Positions 7,593-15,782 of a stretch of DNA of 64,000 nt are shown here, in pieces. This DNA is from Paenibacillus tarimensis. GTDB lineage: Bacteria; Bacillota; Bacilli; Paenibacillales; Paenibacillaceae. The stretch is from positions 27,314 through 91,313 of the forward strand of contig NZ_JAKGAO010000027.1 of the NCBI RefSeq assembly GCF_021532315.1. Direction: 5' to 3'. A program made the position numbers and the translations under genes. The notes under the pieces were generated by a model. The model saw nothing but the letters and a program-made list of their open reading frames with translations. It was not told the DNA's origin and made no database searches. How positions within the stretch are numbered: position 1 is the first letter of the stretch; each line of letters starts with the position of its first letter.

Positions 7593-8825
7593 TTATTTTC
7601 CCATTTCCTCCATAACTGACTGCGCTACCTTAAACATCTCGGCTTCCGGCAGGGTAGCCGTAGTCAGCCTGTACTCGTAACCATCATATGTCCATGCCAG
7701 CGTCCGCTGCTCCTCGCCAGCCAGAAGTCCCCAAGTATGCCCCAGATCAATCCATGTCCCCTTCGGGTGAAACACAGCCTCGTCCTCAGGCATAGACTGG
7801 ATCAGCGTATAATCATAGGTTCCGCTATAGCGCTGCATCACGCCTTTGCTGCCGCCAATCGTAATATCGTTCATCTCATGAAGGGAAACTCCTTCAGGAA
7901 AATAGCTCGGCGCCATCGTGACAAAGTTCATCGGCACCTCTTCACCTGAGGAGGCAGCACCCTCATTCTGCTCCTCTCCCGGCTCTCCGCTGCCCGGTTC
8001 GGCTTCCTTGCCGGTGCCTTCGCCGTCTTCGCCTTCCACCGGCAGCTTGCCATCAGTCTGCTCATCCGGCTGCGCCCCGCTGTCCGGACTGTCGGTTCCA
8101 AGCCCTTCCTCATCGGCAGCCTCGCCCGGCTGAACGCCGGTCATGGCATCCTGATCCTCCTGCATGCCCTCGGCTTCGTCCTCCACTCCGCCCTGTGCAC
8201 CCATGTTCGCTTTCATATCGAACGCGTTCTTATCGAAGGTGACGTCAAATTCAAAGCTCTTAAAATCCACTTCGACCATAACCTTGGCATTGGCATCACT
8301 TACTTCCACATGCTTCGGCTTGTAATCCGTCTTATCCAGCCAGATCTTCTGCCGCGCAAGCGATGCATTCTGATAGTTGGCCATCACATCAAAAACATAC
8401 GATTCCTCATCCATAACAAACTGGCGCTGATTGTCCTTCAATATGCTCTGGACGAGCGTCTGATATAAGTAAACCTGCCCCTGGTCCTGCGGCCAGTCGC
8501 TTTGGAACCGGAAGCTCTTGTTCAGCTTCGGGGTCAGCACGAACACGCCATCATCATTGCGAAGCACCACTTGTGTAATATCCTTCTTCTCATTCGTTAA
8601 GGCAATTCTGTAATACTGAGGCTGCTGATACCATACCTCTACCTGGTAGTTAAGCGGCTGCTGGCCGGTATGCAGCGTCATTGTACCGCTTCCCCGGTAG
8701 CTCTTCATGCTGCCCATCACTTTATCCAAATCCTTCACAACCGCTTCCGCATCCTTTGTCCCGCATCCCGCAACCAATACCGAGAAGCATACAATGATGG
8801 CCGCAAGCCACTTCATGCGACGCAT
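7593..8825 (-). CDS. ydcC: YdcC-like lipoprotein of the LolA-like/sporulation family
   Basis: This 410-aa protein starts with a lipoprotein signal ending in the lipobox VAGC (Cys at about residue 21), so it should be anchored on the outer face of the membrane. The first 200 residues resemble the LolA-like beta fold of Bacillus YdcC. An acidic, low-complexity linker rich in Glu, Gly and Asp spans about residues 205-300. The last 110 residues resemble the DUF4367-type C-terminal domain. The gene stands next to alr as in Bacillus, where ydcC is linked to sporulation. Its molecular role is unknown. Confidence 0.8.
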   Translation of the reverse strand: MRRMKWLAAIIVCFSVLVAGCGTKDAEAVVKDLDKVMGSMKSYRGSGTMTLHTGQQPLNYQVEVWYQQPQYYRIALTNEKKDITQVVLRNDDGVFVLTPKLNKSFRFQSDWPQDQGQVYLYQTLVQSILKDNQRQFVMDEESYVFDVMANYQNASLARQKIWLDKTDYKPKHVEVSDANAKVMVEVDFKSFEFDVTFDKNAFDMKANMGAQGGVEDEAEGMQEDQDAMTGVQPGEAADEEGLGTDSPDSGAQPDEQTDGKLPVEGEDGEGTGKEAEPGSGEPGEEQNEGAASSGEEVPMNFVTMAPSYFPEGVSLHEMNDITIGGSKGVMQRYSGTYDYTLIQSMPEDEAVFHPKGTWIDLGHTWGLLAGEEQRTLAWTYDGYEYRLTTATLPEAEMFKVAQSVMEEMGK

Positions 8826-8940
8826 GAGATCATCCCCTCTTCACAATGTTTTTCCAACTGATAACATGTCTATGAGGGAACTTGACCAATTATGCGGACT
8901 GGTTTGACAAGCGTGACGAGCCGGATACGTTTCACCTCTG

Positions 8941-9534
8941 TCATCCCATCTCGTAAACCAGCAGATTACGATACGGGTAACGGCTGAAGGAATACTGAAA
9001 TAGCAACGCGAGGCCCATATCCTGGATCGTGACCGATCTTAATGCCGGCGTAGGCACTATACTGCGTACCATGCTGTTCACCGCACGCTTGTCACCAAGC
9101 CGGATGGCCTTGGCGAGAGCGGCAGCATAGGACCTGCTCGCCGCCAGCTTGCGGTAGAAGGGCAGGACAGCTCTGGCTAATGAGCGGTGCACCCTCGTCT
9201 GAAAGGTAAATTGAACAGTACCGGGCGGAATCGTTATTCCGTTCGTCAAGAGCGCTATAGAGTCACCTACAGGAAACGAGATAAAATATCCGATCCCGTT
9301 CGTTCCAAGACCCTGTTTCGCCGCTGCCGGCGACACGAGCTTAAGCAGCTCTTCAAGCCGTACCAAATCAGGCCGGGCAATAGCCTTGGACCACCTTCGG
9401 GCATAACGTTCGCTGCTTGCAATCGCACGGTAAAAGGGCACCATAGCGGCTGCCGCCTTACGCAGCGGGACCGAGCTCAGCCGCCGTCTGCGGCGGGCAC
9501 GGCAGTTTCCTTTTTCAGCTGCCATACATTTCAC
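8941..9534 (-). CDS. Uncharacterised protein with an internal duplication
   Basis: I do not recognise a named family. The 197-aa translation contains two related segments: VPFYRAIASSERYARRWSKA with following residues, and LPFYRKLAASRSYAAALAKA with following residues, about 95 residues apart. Both are basic and helical and both end in a -SP/-VP-P motif. Between them is a beta-like hydrophobic stretch (GIGYFISFPVGDSIALLTNG). The N-terminus is very basic (RARRRRR). No signal peptide is evident. Start chosen as the first ATG; M5 is also possible. The next gene upstream starts more than 1 kb away, so it may be a single-gene unit. Confidence 0.6.
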   Translation of the reverse strand: MKCMAAEKGNCRARRRRRLSSVPLRKAAAAMVPFYRAIASSERYARRWSKAIARPDLVRLEELLKLVSPAAAKQGLGTNGIGYFISFPVGDSIALLTNGITIPPGTVQFTFQTRVHRSLARAVLPFYRKLAASRSYAAALAKAIRLGDKRAVNSMVRSIVPTPALRSVTIQDMGLALLFQYSFSRYPYRNLLVYEMG

Positions 9535-9664
9535 CTGCTTCCTTACCAGTCTTGACCTGGCAAGTATTTGGTTACAGTGTATGGCGGAACCTCCTGTACG
9601 TGTGCGGGCCCTCCCGTGCCAAGCTGTTCATCCCGGCCAAAAGGTGCGCCTGCCTCCCTTTGCA

Positions 9665-10828
9665 TCAATGTCCGGCCAGCGGTGTGTAGCCGGTTTTGTG
9701 AACGAGCTCCTGCCCTTGTGGAGACAAAATCCAATCGATTAAGAGATCAATATTAGGATTGTCCGAACCTGCCGTAACCGCATAAAAGGGCTTAGCCAGC
9801 GGATACTCCCCGCTTCGAATCGTCTCGCGCGACGGGTTAACCCCGTCGACTGCCAGCAGCCGGATGTCTCCATTGGAAGCCATCTCGGTCGCGTAGAACA
9901 AGAAGGAATAGCCAATGGCATTCGGATAATTGCGGTAATCGGCCGTCTGCGTGATAATCTCTCCCATCCCGCCCGCAACGTCCTCAGTCGGCGGTTCCTC
10001 GATGGGAGTTCCATCCATAAAGGCTGTCAGCATAGTCTGGCTGCCGCTGTTCTTCGGCCTTTGAAAAGCACGTATTCTGCTGCTGTCTCCGCCCACCTTC
10101 GACCAGTTATTTACCTTTCCTGAGTATATATCTCGAAGCTGTGAGCTCGACAAGCCTTTTACAGGATTATCTGCATGGACAAAAAAGACAAAAGCCTCCT
10201 TTCCAATAGGCGTGAGTTTCAACTCCACCCCCTTCTCTGCCGCTGTAGCCAGCTGCTCCTTAGACGGCTGAGCTGCAAATACAATATCAACCTTCCCTTC
10301 AATTAGGCGTTTATAGGCCTGACTGGTCGTTGTGGAGGTGACAATACTGTCATACGGCTTATATTCCCCCTCAGGGTATACTGCCTGAACAAAAGCCGCA
10401 TAGAGCGGGTAGAGCGCCGTTGCACCATCAAGGCGCGGCAGCTGTTCGTGAAGTTTAAGCTCCGGCCGTTCAGCCAGCCGGGCGACCTTGCTGCCCTCCA
10501 CAAAGGGAGCATATCGGTCAAGTATCAGGGAATCCTCATTAATTGTTGGTATACTACGTATATACTGGCTGCGGAGCTCATAGGCAACTGCCGCTGTCAT
10601 GAACAGCAGCAGGGACACCAATACAATTTGCCAGAAACGCCGTCTTCCCGTCCTTCCAAAACACTTCCACAAGACCATCACAGCCGCCCAGCCTGCCACA
10701 ACCATACAGAAGGGACGGTAAAATACTGCACCTGGCATGAAACTAATGATTAACGTTGCAATGAAGCCAGCCCCAATGACCAGAATCAGTAAAAAAAGCA
10801 CTTTACCTGTCTTCCAAATCATTTCCAT
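9665..10828 (-). CDS. Membrane-anchored PstS-like substrate-binding protein
   Basis: The first 100 residues contain three predicted membrane helices (VLFLLILVIGAGFIATLIISF, FCMVVAGWAAVMVLW, IVLVSLLLFMTAAVAY). The rest is a periplasmic-binding-protein domain of the PstS family: STTTSQAYKRLIEGKVDIVFAAQPS, LSSSQLRDIYSGKVNNWSKVGG, RPKNSGSQTM and NAIGYSF are family landmarks. It is therefore a phosphate-type sensor or binding protein fixed to the membrane rather than a lipoprotein. No permease or ATPase gene is adjacent. Starts at 10828 or 10822 are both near GGAGGGG; either gives almost the same protein. Confidence 0.75.
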   Translation of the reverse strand: MEMIWKTGKVLFLLILVIGAGFIATLIISFMPGAVFYRPFCMVVAGWAAVMVLWKCFGRTGRRRFWQIVLVSLLLFMTAAVAYELRSQYIRSIPTINEDSLILDRYAPFVEGSKVARLAERPELKLHEQLPRLDGATALYPLYAAFVQAVYPEGEYKPYDSIVTSTTTSQAYKRLIEGKVDIVFAAQPSKEQLATAAEKGVELKLTPIGKEAFVFFVHADNPVKGLSSSQLRDIYSGKVNNWSKVGGDSSRIRAFQRPKNSGSQTMLTAFMDGTPIEEPPTEDVAGGMGEIITQTADYRNYPNAIGYSFLFYATEMASNGDIRLLAVDGVNPSRETIRSGEYPLAKPFYAVTAGSDNPNIDLLIDWILSPQGQELVHKTGYTPLAGH

Positions 10829-10917
10829 ATCCCCTCCATTAATAGGCCAAATCAACCCGGCTGCCTGCTCACCTCCATTATAGGGGCCTATTCAGGACCC
10901 GTCCCTTAAATTCACCT

Positions 10918-10958
10918 AAAAAAAGAAGCTGCCACCCCGTCTTTCGGGTAACAGCTTC
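10918..10958 (-). terminator. Terminator after the VLRF1-type gene
   Basis: GAAGCTG/CAGCTTC stem with inner ACCCG/CGGGG pairing, followed by seven T on the minus strand. It separates the 11047 gene from the PstS-like gene downstream. Confidence 0.8.
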
Positions 10959-11046
10959 ATCTCTATAGATAAACAACCTTAGCATGTAGAGGAGTTAGCC
11001 TTATCGACATCAAACTTGTAAACGCTTGCTCAATAGCTTGCTGTGA

Positions 11047-11856
11047 TCACCGCAGGTTAGAGTGAACCTCCTGCAGCAACTGGGCGGAAGGCATGCCATT
11101 AAAGTTCTTCGGGATAATTCGTTGACGGGACTTGGTGTTCAACATCCCAACCAGGTCACTCGTCACATCCGGTTCACCAGTCAGAATGATTTCCTTCCAC
11201 TTCTGTTTACGGGTATGAGACTCTAGTACAGGAACGAAATCCTTCAGCCAGCGCTGACGGTTCACATCCAGCTTTTTGTCGTATTGATCCCTGTGATTAG
11301 CGCTCGAAGCCAGGATCCCTGCATGTCCGAGGCCTTTCTTCTGCCTCCACCGATCCTGCTGAATATCCCATTCATAATGCCATTCATCCACAATCTCACC
11401 TAGAGAAGTCGAAATGACCGACACGCCGTCGCTCCCGGCCTGCACAAGGCCGGCTGGCGGATAGGTCTTCATCATCTCCTGCAGCTCCTGCATATGAGGA
11501 CGGTCCTCCCAGTAGAACGCGTCCGGCGTAGGCACCTGCACCGTTTCCACCACCGTGAATTGTCCTGAGGAGCAGGCAAAGAGCAGCAGGCCTTTCTTCA
11601 GGTCGCCGCGCATTTCCTCCACGGCATGCTCTACAGACGGGCGGAGATGGTCGAACATTTTCACCTGCTCTTCGCCGCCTTCAGCTTCCGCATACTCACG
11701 CAGACGCTTCATTCCGCTCTTGAACTTGATCTTCCATGACTGAGGACGGTTCCGGTCCGGTTCCGTGTTCAGATACAGACTGAGAACACGGTGTCCGGAT
11801 TCAGCACAATAGTCTTCCAGCTCTTTCACATGTCGTTCTAATCTCAAAAAAGACAT
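11047..11856 (-). CDS. VLRF1 / bacterial aeRF1-type release-factor-like protein
   Basis: The protein has the layout of the VLRF1 family, bacterial relatives of the archaeal/eukaryotic release factor 1 and Vms1: an N-terminal region with SLYLNTEPDRN, a middle domain with GLLLFACSSGQF, and a final domain ending IIPKNFNGMPSAQLLQEV. A QKKGLGHAG segment near residue 190 sits where the family carries its catalytic-type loop. Such proteins are thought to act on stalled ribosomes or peptidyl-tRNA; that role is inferred from the family. The start MSFLRLERH (269 aa) follows AAGGAGG by 11 bases; a 15-codon upstream extension is less likely. Confidence 0.7.
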   Translation of the reverse strand: MSFLRLERHVKELEDYCAESGHRVLSLYLNTEPDRNRPQSWKIKFKSGMKRLREYAEAEGGEEQVKMFDHLRPSVEHAVEEMRGDLKKGLLLFACSSGQFTVVETVQVPTPDAFYWEDRPHMQELQEMMKTYPPAGLVQAGSDGVSVISTSLGEIVDEWHYEWDIQQDRWRQKKGLGHAGILASSANHRDQYDKKLDVNRQRWLKDFVPVLESHTRKQKWKEIILTGEPDVTSDLVGMLNTKSRQRIIPKNFNGMPSAQLLQEVHSNLR

Positions 11857-11940
11857 AGGATGGAACACCTCCTTGCTTTCCCTGTACCCGTCCCCCGTCA
11901 TGATGAAACGATAATCAGCCGCATCCGTGTGCCCCGCCGC

Positions 11941-12975
11941 TCATCCTTCCAGCTTAGCCAGTTCCTCCAGCAGCGCCCCCCGTGAGAAATGCTCTCCAAT
12001 AAATACTGCCACATCATGGACCGTGCCCTGCGGGGTGATTTTAATAAAATCAGACTCGCGGAAAGCATACTGAAACAGGAACCGGCTTGGGGTGTCCCGG
12101 AATGTCAGAACTCCCTTGGCCCGGTATATATTCTCGGGAAGCTTCTGCAGAAAAAGTTCAAATGCTTTGCTGTCCACCGGCCGATGAAAATAGTAGGTAA
12201 CCGCCATAACATGATCATGGCTCTCGTGCTTGGAAGCCTGATGTGACTCTGATTCGTCATAATGATGACCGCAGTTCTGTGAATGCTCATGAAGCTCTCC
12301 ATTATTCCGCGCTGAACCGGCATGTCCAGCCGCAGTCCGTGTGGCCGGAGGCACTGCATCTGCAAGCTGCCCGAGATCAACTGCGCAGCGAACCGTCGCC
12401 GTGAGGAGCGCATGCGAATTCCACTCCCGGACTGTCTGCTCCGCCAGCACCAGTTCTTCCGGTTCCAGCTTGTCAGCCTTATTAAGAATCAATCTTGTCG
12501 CACAGCGGATTTGCTCCCGCATCAGCTTGTAGGTACGGTCCTTGGGGCGCTTTTGCCTGTCGATTAGCGCCGGCCCGTCCACGACTGTAATGATGGAGCG
12601 AAGCTCGGTCCGGGTATACATTGCCGCTTCGGTCACGCCGTCAATAATTTCAAGCGGGTTGGCAGCGCCCGTCGATTCAATCAGAATGACATCAGGATTA
12701 TGTTCATCAATCAAAGCCTTTATCTCGAGCGTCAAATCTCCGCGGATCGTACAACAGATGCAGCCGCCCAGCATTTCAGTCATGGCAACATCACTGTCCA
12801 ATATCTGGCCATCAAGATTGACTTCTCCGAGTTCATTCATTACGATGGCCGGCTTGTACCCCATTTCCCGGTAATACTCGGTCATTCGGGTCAGCAGCGT
12901 CGTTTTGCCGCTGCCAAGAAATCCGCTTAAGATATGTACGGGTATAAGCTTTTCTGCTGTTTTATGCTCAGTCAC
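11941..12975 (-). CDS. COG0523 / G3E-family GTPase metallochaperone
   Basis: The Walker A motif GFLGSGKTTLL lies near the N-terminus, followed about 55 residues later by GGCICCTIRGDL, the CxCC metal-binding motif of COG0523 proteins, then a NKAD guanine-specificity motif. A histidine-rich stretch (HEHSQNCGHHYDESESHQ) lies in the linker before the CobW C-terminal domain. The family moves zinc or other metals to client enzymes using GTP. The start is best taken as the GTG at 12975, which has GGAGAGG nine bases upstream; earlier ATG codons have no ribosome site. A divergent DUF2062 gene lies about 105 bases away. No Zur-type box was recognised. Confidence 0.85.
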   Translation of the reverse strand: MTEHKTAEKLIPVHILSGFLGSGKTTLLTRMTEYYREMGYKPAIVMNELGEVNLDGQILDSDVAMTEMLGGCICCTIRGDLTLEIKALIDEHNPDVILIESTGAANPLEIIDGVTEAAMYTRTELRSIITVVDGPALIDRQKRPKDRTYKLMREQIRCATRLILNKADKLEPEELVLAEQTVREWNSHALLTATVRCAVDLGQLADAVPPATRTAAGHAGSARNNGELHEHSQNCGHHYDESESHQASKHESHDHVMAVTYYFHRPVDSKAFELFLQKLPENIYRAKGVLTFRDTPSRFLFQYAFRESDFIKITPQGTVHDVAVFIGEHFSRGALLEELAKLEG

Positions 12976-13081
12976 GCCGTTCAACCTCTCCATCATGTAA
13001 AGTTTGTTTAAAGTTTCGGTATTTTGCTGCAGAATCATGTAGAATGATAGGAAGAATATTAGGAATGGAGTAATACCCCGC

Positions 13082-13618
13082 ATGAAGCTCACTAAACGCG
13101 CTAAGTACTATATGATCCAACTATTCCGTCAAAATAAAGGCCCTCATGCCGTCTCACTAGGCTTCATTGTCGGCTTCTTTCCGTGCTGGTACCCTACATT
13201 CGGTATCGGACCCGCATTGTCAGTCGGGCTCGCCAAGCTGCTAAGAGGCAATGTGCCGACTGCTTTGATCGCCGCGGCGATCGGCTCCGTCGCCTGGCCT
13301 CTGCTATTTTTCCTGAACGTCCAGAGCGGACCTCTGGTACGCGGCCTGTTTTCTACAGCTCCTCTGGAGGAAGCGGTCAACAGCCCGGCCGCTGAGCCTG
13401 CATACAGCGGAGTATTCGGTCCGCTTATTAACGGAGTGCTGCACTGGATCCGCAAGGTTGGCCTTGATATCTTCATTGGAGGCACCTTAAACAGTGTTAT
13501 CTTCTCGGTGATCGGATATTTCATTCTGAGGGTCATCTTCTCCAAATACCGGTTGAAAATCCTCAATAAATTAAGAGGCAAGCGCAAAGCCGGCACTGTC
13601 CGGGCCAACCAGACTTAG
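13082..13618 (+). CDS. DUF2062 membrane protein
   Basis: A 178-aa integral membrane protein with the DUF2062 signature near the N-terminus (HAVSLGFIVGFFPCWYPTFGIGP), two further hydrophobic stretches around residues 60-80 and a strong one near residues 135-155, and a basic C-terminus (KLRGKRKAG). GGAG lies 11 bases before the ATG. The function of the family is unknown; it is transcribed divergently from the COG0523 gene, and no link between them is visible besides the shared intergenic region. Confidence 0.8.
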   Translation: MKLTKRAKYYMIQLFRQNKGPHAVSLGFIVGFFPCWYPTFGIGPALSVGLAKLLRGNVPTALIAAAIGSVAWPLLFFLNVQSGPLVRGLFSTAPLEEAVNSPAAEPAYSGVFGPLINGVLHWIRKVGLDIFIGGTLNSVIFSVIGYFILRVIFSKYRLKILNKLRGKRKAGTVRANQT

Positions 13619-13698
13619 CCTTATGTATAGTTTACGGCTTGAACAAATCACCCGGCGGAGCACAAGCAAGGCTCACTCCCCTCGCCTGCCGCAATAAC

Positions 13699-13728
13699 GC
13701 AAACAGCCCCTGCGAAGGGGCTGTTTGC
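13699..13728. terminator. Perfect 12-bp hairpin between convergent genes
   Basis: GCAAACAGCCCC pairs exactly with GGGGCTGTTTGC around a six-base loop. It lies between the DUF2062 gene and nadE, which converge, so it can end transcripts from both sides although the T-tracts are weak. Confidence 0.7.
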
Positions 13729-13739
13729 TGTTCCATGAT

Positions 13740-14549
13740 CTAAATACCTGGTATCGGCTCACGCTTATGGGCCGTAATCAGGTACTTCTTCTCCAGCTTC
13801 TCACGGATGGCAGGGTCAATTTCCTTGCCTTCCAAGTAGTCGCTGTTATCATCATACTTAATGCCAAGCTCGCCCTCGTCTGTCTGGCCTTCCCACAGCC
13901 CTGCGGTCGGTGCCTTGTCCAATATGGACTGCGGCACGCCAAGCGCAGCGGCAAGCTGTCTGACCTGACGCTTATTGAGCGAGCTCAGCGGCGTAATATC
14001 TACAGCCCCGTCGCCCCACTTCGTGTAAAAACCGGTTACGGCTTCGGATGCATGGTCTGTTCCAACAACGAGCAGGTTCAGGTCAAATGCCAGCGCATAT
14101 TGGACTACCATCCGCATGCGCGCCTTCACATTCCCCTTGCTCTCACGGCTGATGTGACGCGGATTCCCCATGTTCTTGTAGGCATGCTCCACCTCAAGGG
14201 CCACTTCGTTAACGGCATCCTCAATATTCGTCTCAGCCTGGTATTTCAGATCGAACGCCTTGGCTACTGCATAGCTGTCGGCAATATCCGATTGTTCACC
14301 ATAAGGCTGGTACACACCCAGCGTGATGTACTCCTTGCCGCTCTCCTGTGAAAGCTCATCGGTCGCAAGCTTGCACAAGCCTGCTGCAACCGCGCTGTCA
14401 ATTCCGCCGCTGATCGCGATCAGCAGCCCCGAAGTGTTCGAGCCTTTCACGTAATCCTTCAGAAAGTCCACCCGTTTGCGAATTTCTTCATCGACATTAA
14501 TCTCGGGCTTAACGCCCAGCTTGGCAATAATCTCCTGCTGCAAGCTCAT
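13740..14549 (-). CDS. nadE: NH3-dependent NAD synthetase
   Basis: Catalyses the ATP-dependent amidation of deamido-NAD to NAD in the cytoplasm. The ATP-pyrophosphatase loop ISGGIDSA lies near residue 50; KGNVKARMRM, VVGTDHASEAVTGFYTKWGDG and the terminal HKREPIPG are strongly conserved with Bacillus NadE. The 269-aa form starting MSLQQEI has GGGGAGGGG upstream and matches family length (about 272). No glutaminase domain is present, so ammonia is the expected nitrogen donor. It lies 16 bases downstream of the bacilliredoxin gene and is probably co-transcribed with it. Confidence 0.93.
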   Translation of the reverse strand: MSLQQEIIAKLGVKPEINVDEEIRKRVDFLKDYVKGSNTSGLLIAISGGIDSAVAAGLCKLATDELSQESGKEYITLGVYQPYGEQSDIADSYAVAKAFDLKYQAETNIEDAVNEVALEVEHAYKNMGNPRHISRESKGNVKARMRMVVQYALAFDLNLLVVGTDHASEAVTGFYTKWGDGAVDITPLSSLNKRQVRQLAAALGVPQSILDKAPTAGLWEGQTDEGELGIKYDDNSDYLEGKEIDPAIREKLEKKYLITAHKREPIPGI

Positions 14550-14565
14550 GTCCGTTCCCCTCCCC

Positions 14566-15000
14566 TTATCGGCAGAATCGGTCAAAGGCACCTGTTAAGT
14601 CCGCGGCAATCTCCTGAGCCGAGCGGTTCTCGATCTGGTGGCGTTCAATAAAATAGACCAGTTCTCCGTCCTTCATCAGTGCAATGGATGGTGAAGAAGG
14701 CGGGTATGGCGCGAAATACTCACGTGCCTTGGCCGTTGCTTCCTTATCTTGACCGGCGAATACGGTAAACAGATGATCAGGCGTAATATCATGCTTCAGG
14801 GCTTCCGCTACGCCTGGACGGCATTGGCCTGCTGCACAGCCGCACACGGAATTTACGACTACAAGCGCCGTGCCCTTGGCATTGGGCAGCTTCTCCTCCA
14901 CTTCCTCCGGCGTACGCAGCTCCTGGATGCCAAGACGCGTCAAATCCTCACGCATCGGCTGTACCATATCCATCATGTATCGTTCAAATGACATCGACAT
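14566..15000 (-). CDS. brxB: Bacilliredoxin, BrxA/BrxB family
   Basis: A 144-aa thioredoxin-fold protein with the CGC active-site motif (VNSVCGCAAG, around residue 53) that defines bacilliredoxins (YphP/YqiW family). These proteins remove bacillithiol from oxidised proteins, which implies that this organism uses bacillithiol. Other conserved parts are GQDKEATAKAREYF and PPSSPSIALMKDGE. It is the first gene of a two-gene unit with nadE. The BrxA/BrxB assignment within the family is less certain than the family itself. Confidence 0.88.
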   Translation of the reverse strand: MSMSFERYMMDMVQPMREDLTRLGIQELRTPEEVEEKLPNAKGTALVVVNSVCGCAAGQCRPGVAEALKHDITPDHLFTVFAGQDKEATAKAREYFAPYPPSSPSIALMKDGELVYFIERHQIENRSAQEIAADLTGAFDRFCR

Positions 15001-15109
15001 ACGTAAATCACTCCTCTACCCCTATCGGATTTGGTTCTATTATACATTCGGATATAAGTGAAAAGCAAAGCTGCACGCCGTCACCTTTTATTTAACCTTA
15101 TATATAGAG

Positions 15110-15139
15110 AAACAACCGGAGCGCTGCTCCCGGTTGTTT
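15110..15139 (-). terminator. Terminator after the DUF3905 gene
   Basis: AACAACCGG/CCGGTTGTT stem with a short loop, followed by a T-rich tail, just after the stop at 15154 on the minus strand. Confidence 0.6.
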
Positions 15140-15153
15140 GTCACACCTCATAT

Positions 15154-15570
15154 CTAGCCCTTAGACTCCAGCTCCGGATGGAATGCCTCATAAGAAGTAC
15201 TCAGCTCCGGATGCATATAAATACCCGATTGAGGCCGTATCCCTTTCTCGAACAGCTGCCGGTTTTCCTCTGTCCGGAAACCGATATCCTTAAACGGATG
15301 AACCCATTCCTCACCGCTCATCACAGCTGGGTCTGTATCCGAAGACCAGTTATGGAGCGGGGATTGAGGGGAATCATAGTCATGGTCGCCGATTACGACA
15401 CCCTGAGAATTGAGGAACGGGCCGCGGGGACCGCGGTTCTGCCTGAATTCGGGCAAGAAGTCAATCTCGTACGGATCGAGCTCGGGATCATCCTTTAAAG
15501 TGCTGTTCTGTCCGGCAGCCGCTTCCTCAGCAGCAGCCGGAGAGGTATTACGTTTATGATTCCCTGGCAT
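15154..15570 (-). CDS. DUF3905 protein, probably spore-related
   Basis: The conserved part (about residues 30-130) is DPYEIDFLPEFRQNRGPRGP, then GVVIGDHDYDSPQSPL, EEWVHPFKDIGF and a C-terminal MHPE motif, which I recognise as DUF3905. It is soluble, Pro/Asp/His rich and has no signal peptide. The start at 15570 (138 aa) has GGGAGG nine bases upstream; a longer open frame upstream overlaps the preceding small gene and is rejected. It lies 16 bases after that 45-codon gene and probably shares its sigma-G-like promoter. Biochemical function unknown. Confidence 0.7.
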   Translation of the reverse strand: MPGNHKRNTSPAAAEEAAAGQNSTLKDDPELDPYEIDFLPEFRQNRGPRGPFLNSQGVVIGDHDYDSPQSPLHNWSSDTDPAVMSGEEWVHPFKDIGFRTEENRQLFEKGIRPQSGIYMHPELSTSYEAFHPELESKG

Positions 15571-15586
15571 TTCAGGTAACCTCCCG

Positions 15587-15724
15587 TCAAACAGACGGAC
15601 GGTTCGGTCCATCCAGCTTCTTGTCGAATGCGGGATTTTCAGGCTGGACGGACTGGTTGCCGCGGCTGCCGGTTTTACTTGGACCCTTGTATTTTTCCGA
15701 GTCGCGCTCACGATTCTTGGACAT
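15587..15724 (-). CDS. 45-aa hydrophilic small protein
   Basis: ATG at 15724, stop at 15587, with a near-perfect ribosome site (AAGGAGG, eight bases upstream). The product starts MSKNRERDSEKYKGPSKTGS and ends GPNRPSV; it is highly polar, lacks Cys, Trp and membrane segments, and resembles minor small acid-soluble spore proteins in size and composition, though I cannot match it to a named Ssp family. It is followed at 16 bases by the DUF3905 gene and preceded by a sigma-G-like promoter. Too short for many gene finders. Confidence 0.7.
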   Translation of the reverse strand: MSKNRERDSEKYKGPSKTGSRGNQSVQPENPAFDKKLDGPNRPSV

Positions 15725-15746
15725 GTACACCGCCTCCTTCCGAGGC

Positions 15747-15776
15747 TAGTATATGCAGTGTCAGACCGCACTATTC
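15747..15776 (-). promoter_or_regulatory. Sigma-G-like forespore promoter
   Basis: GAATA, 18 bases, TATACTA on the minus strand. The sigma-G/F consensus is GHATR-N18-CATXHTA, so only the first base of the -10 element differs. It ends 22 bases before the start codon of the 45-aa gene. A sigma-A reading lacks a -35 element. Confidence 0.5.
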
Positions 15777-15782
15777 TGTATG

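Noticed and set aside
12976..13081. Zur-type operator between the COG0523 and DUF2062 genes
   Set aside because: No convincing match to a zinc-uptake-regulator palindrome was found, so zinc control is not claimed.
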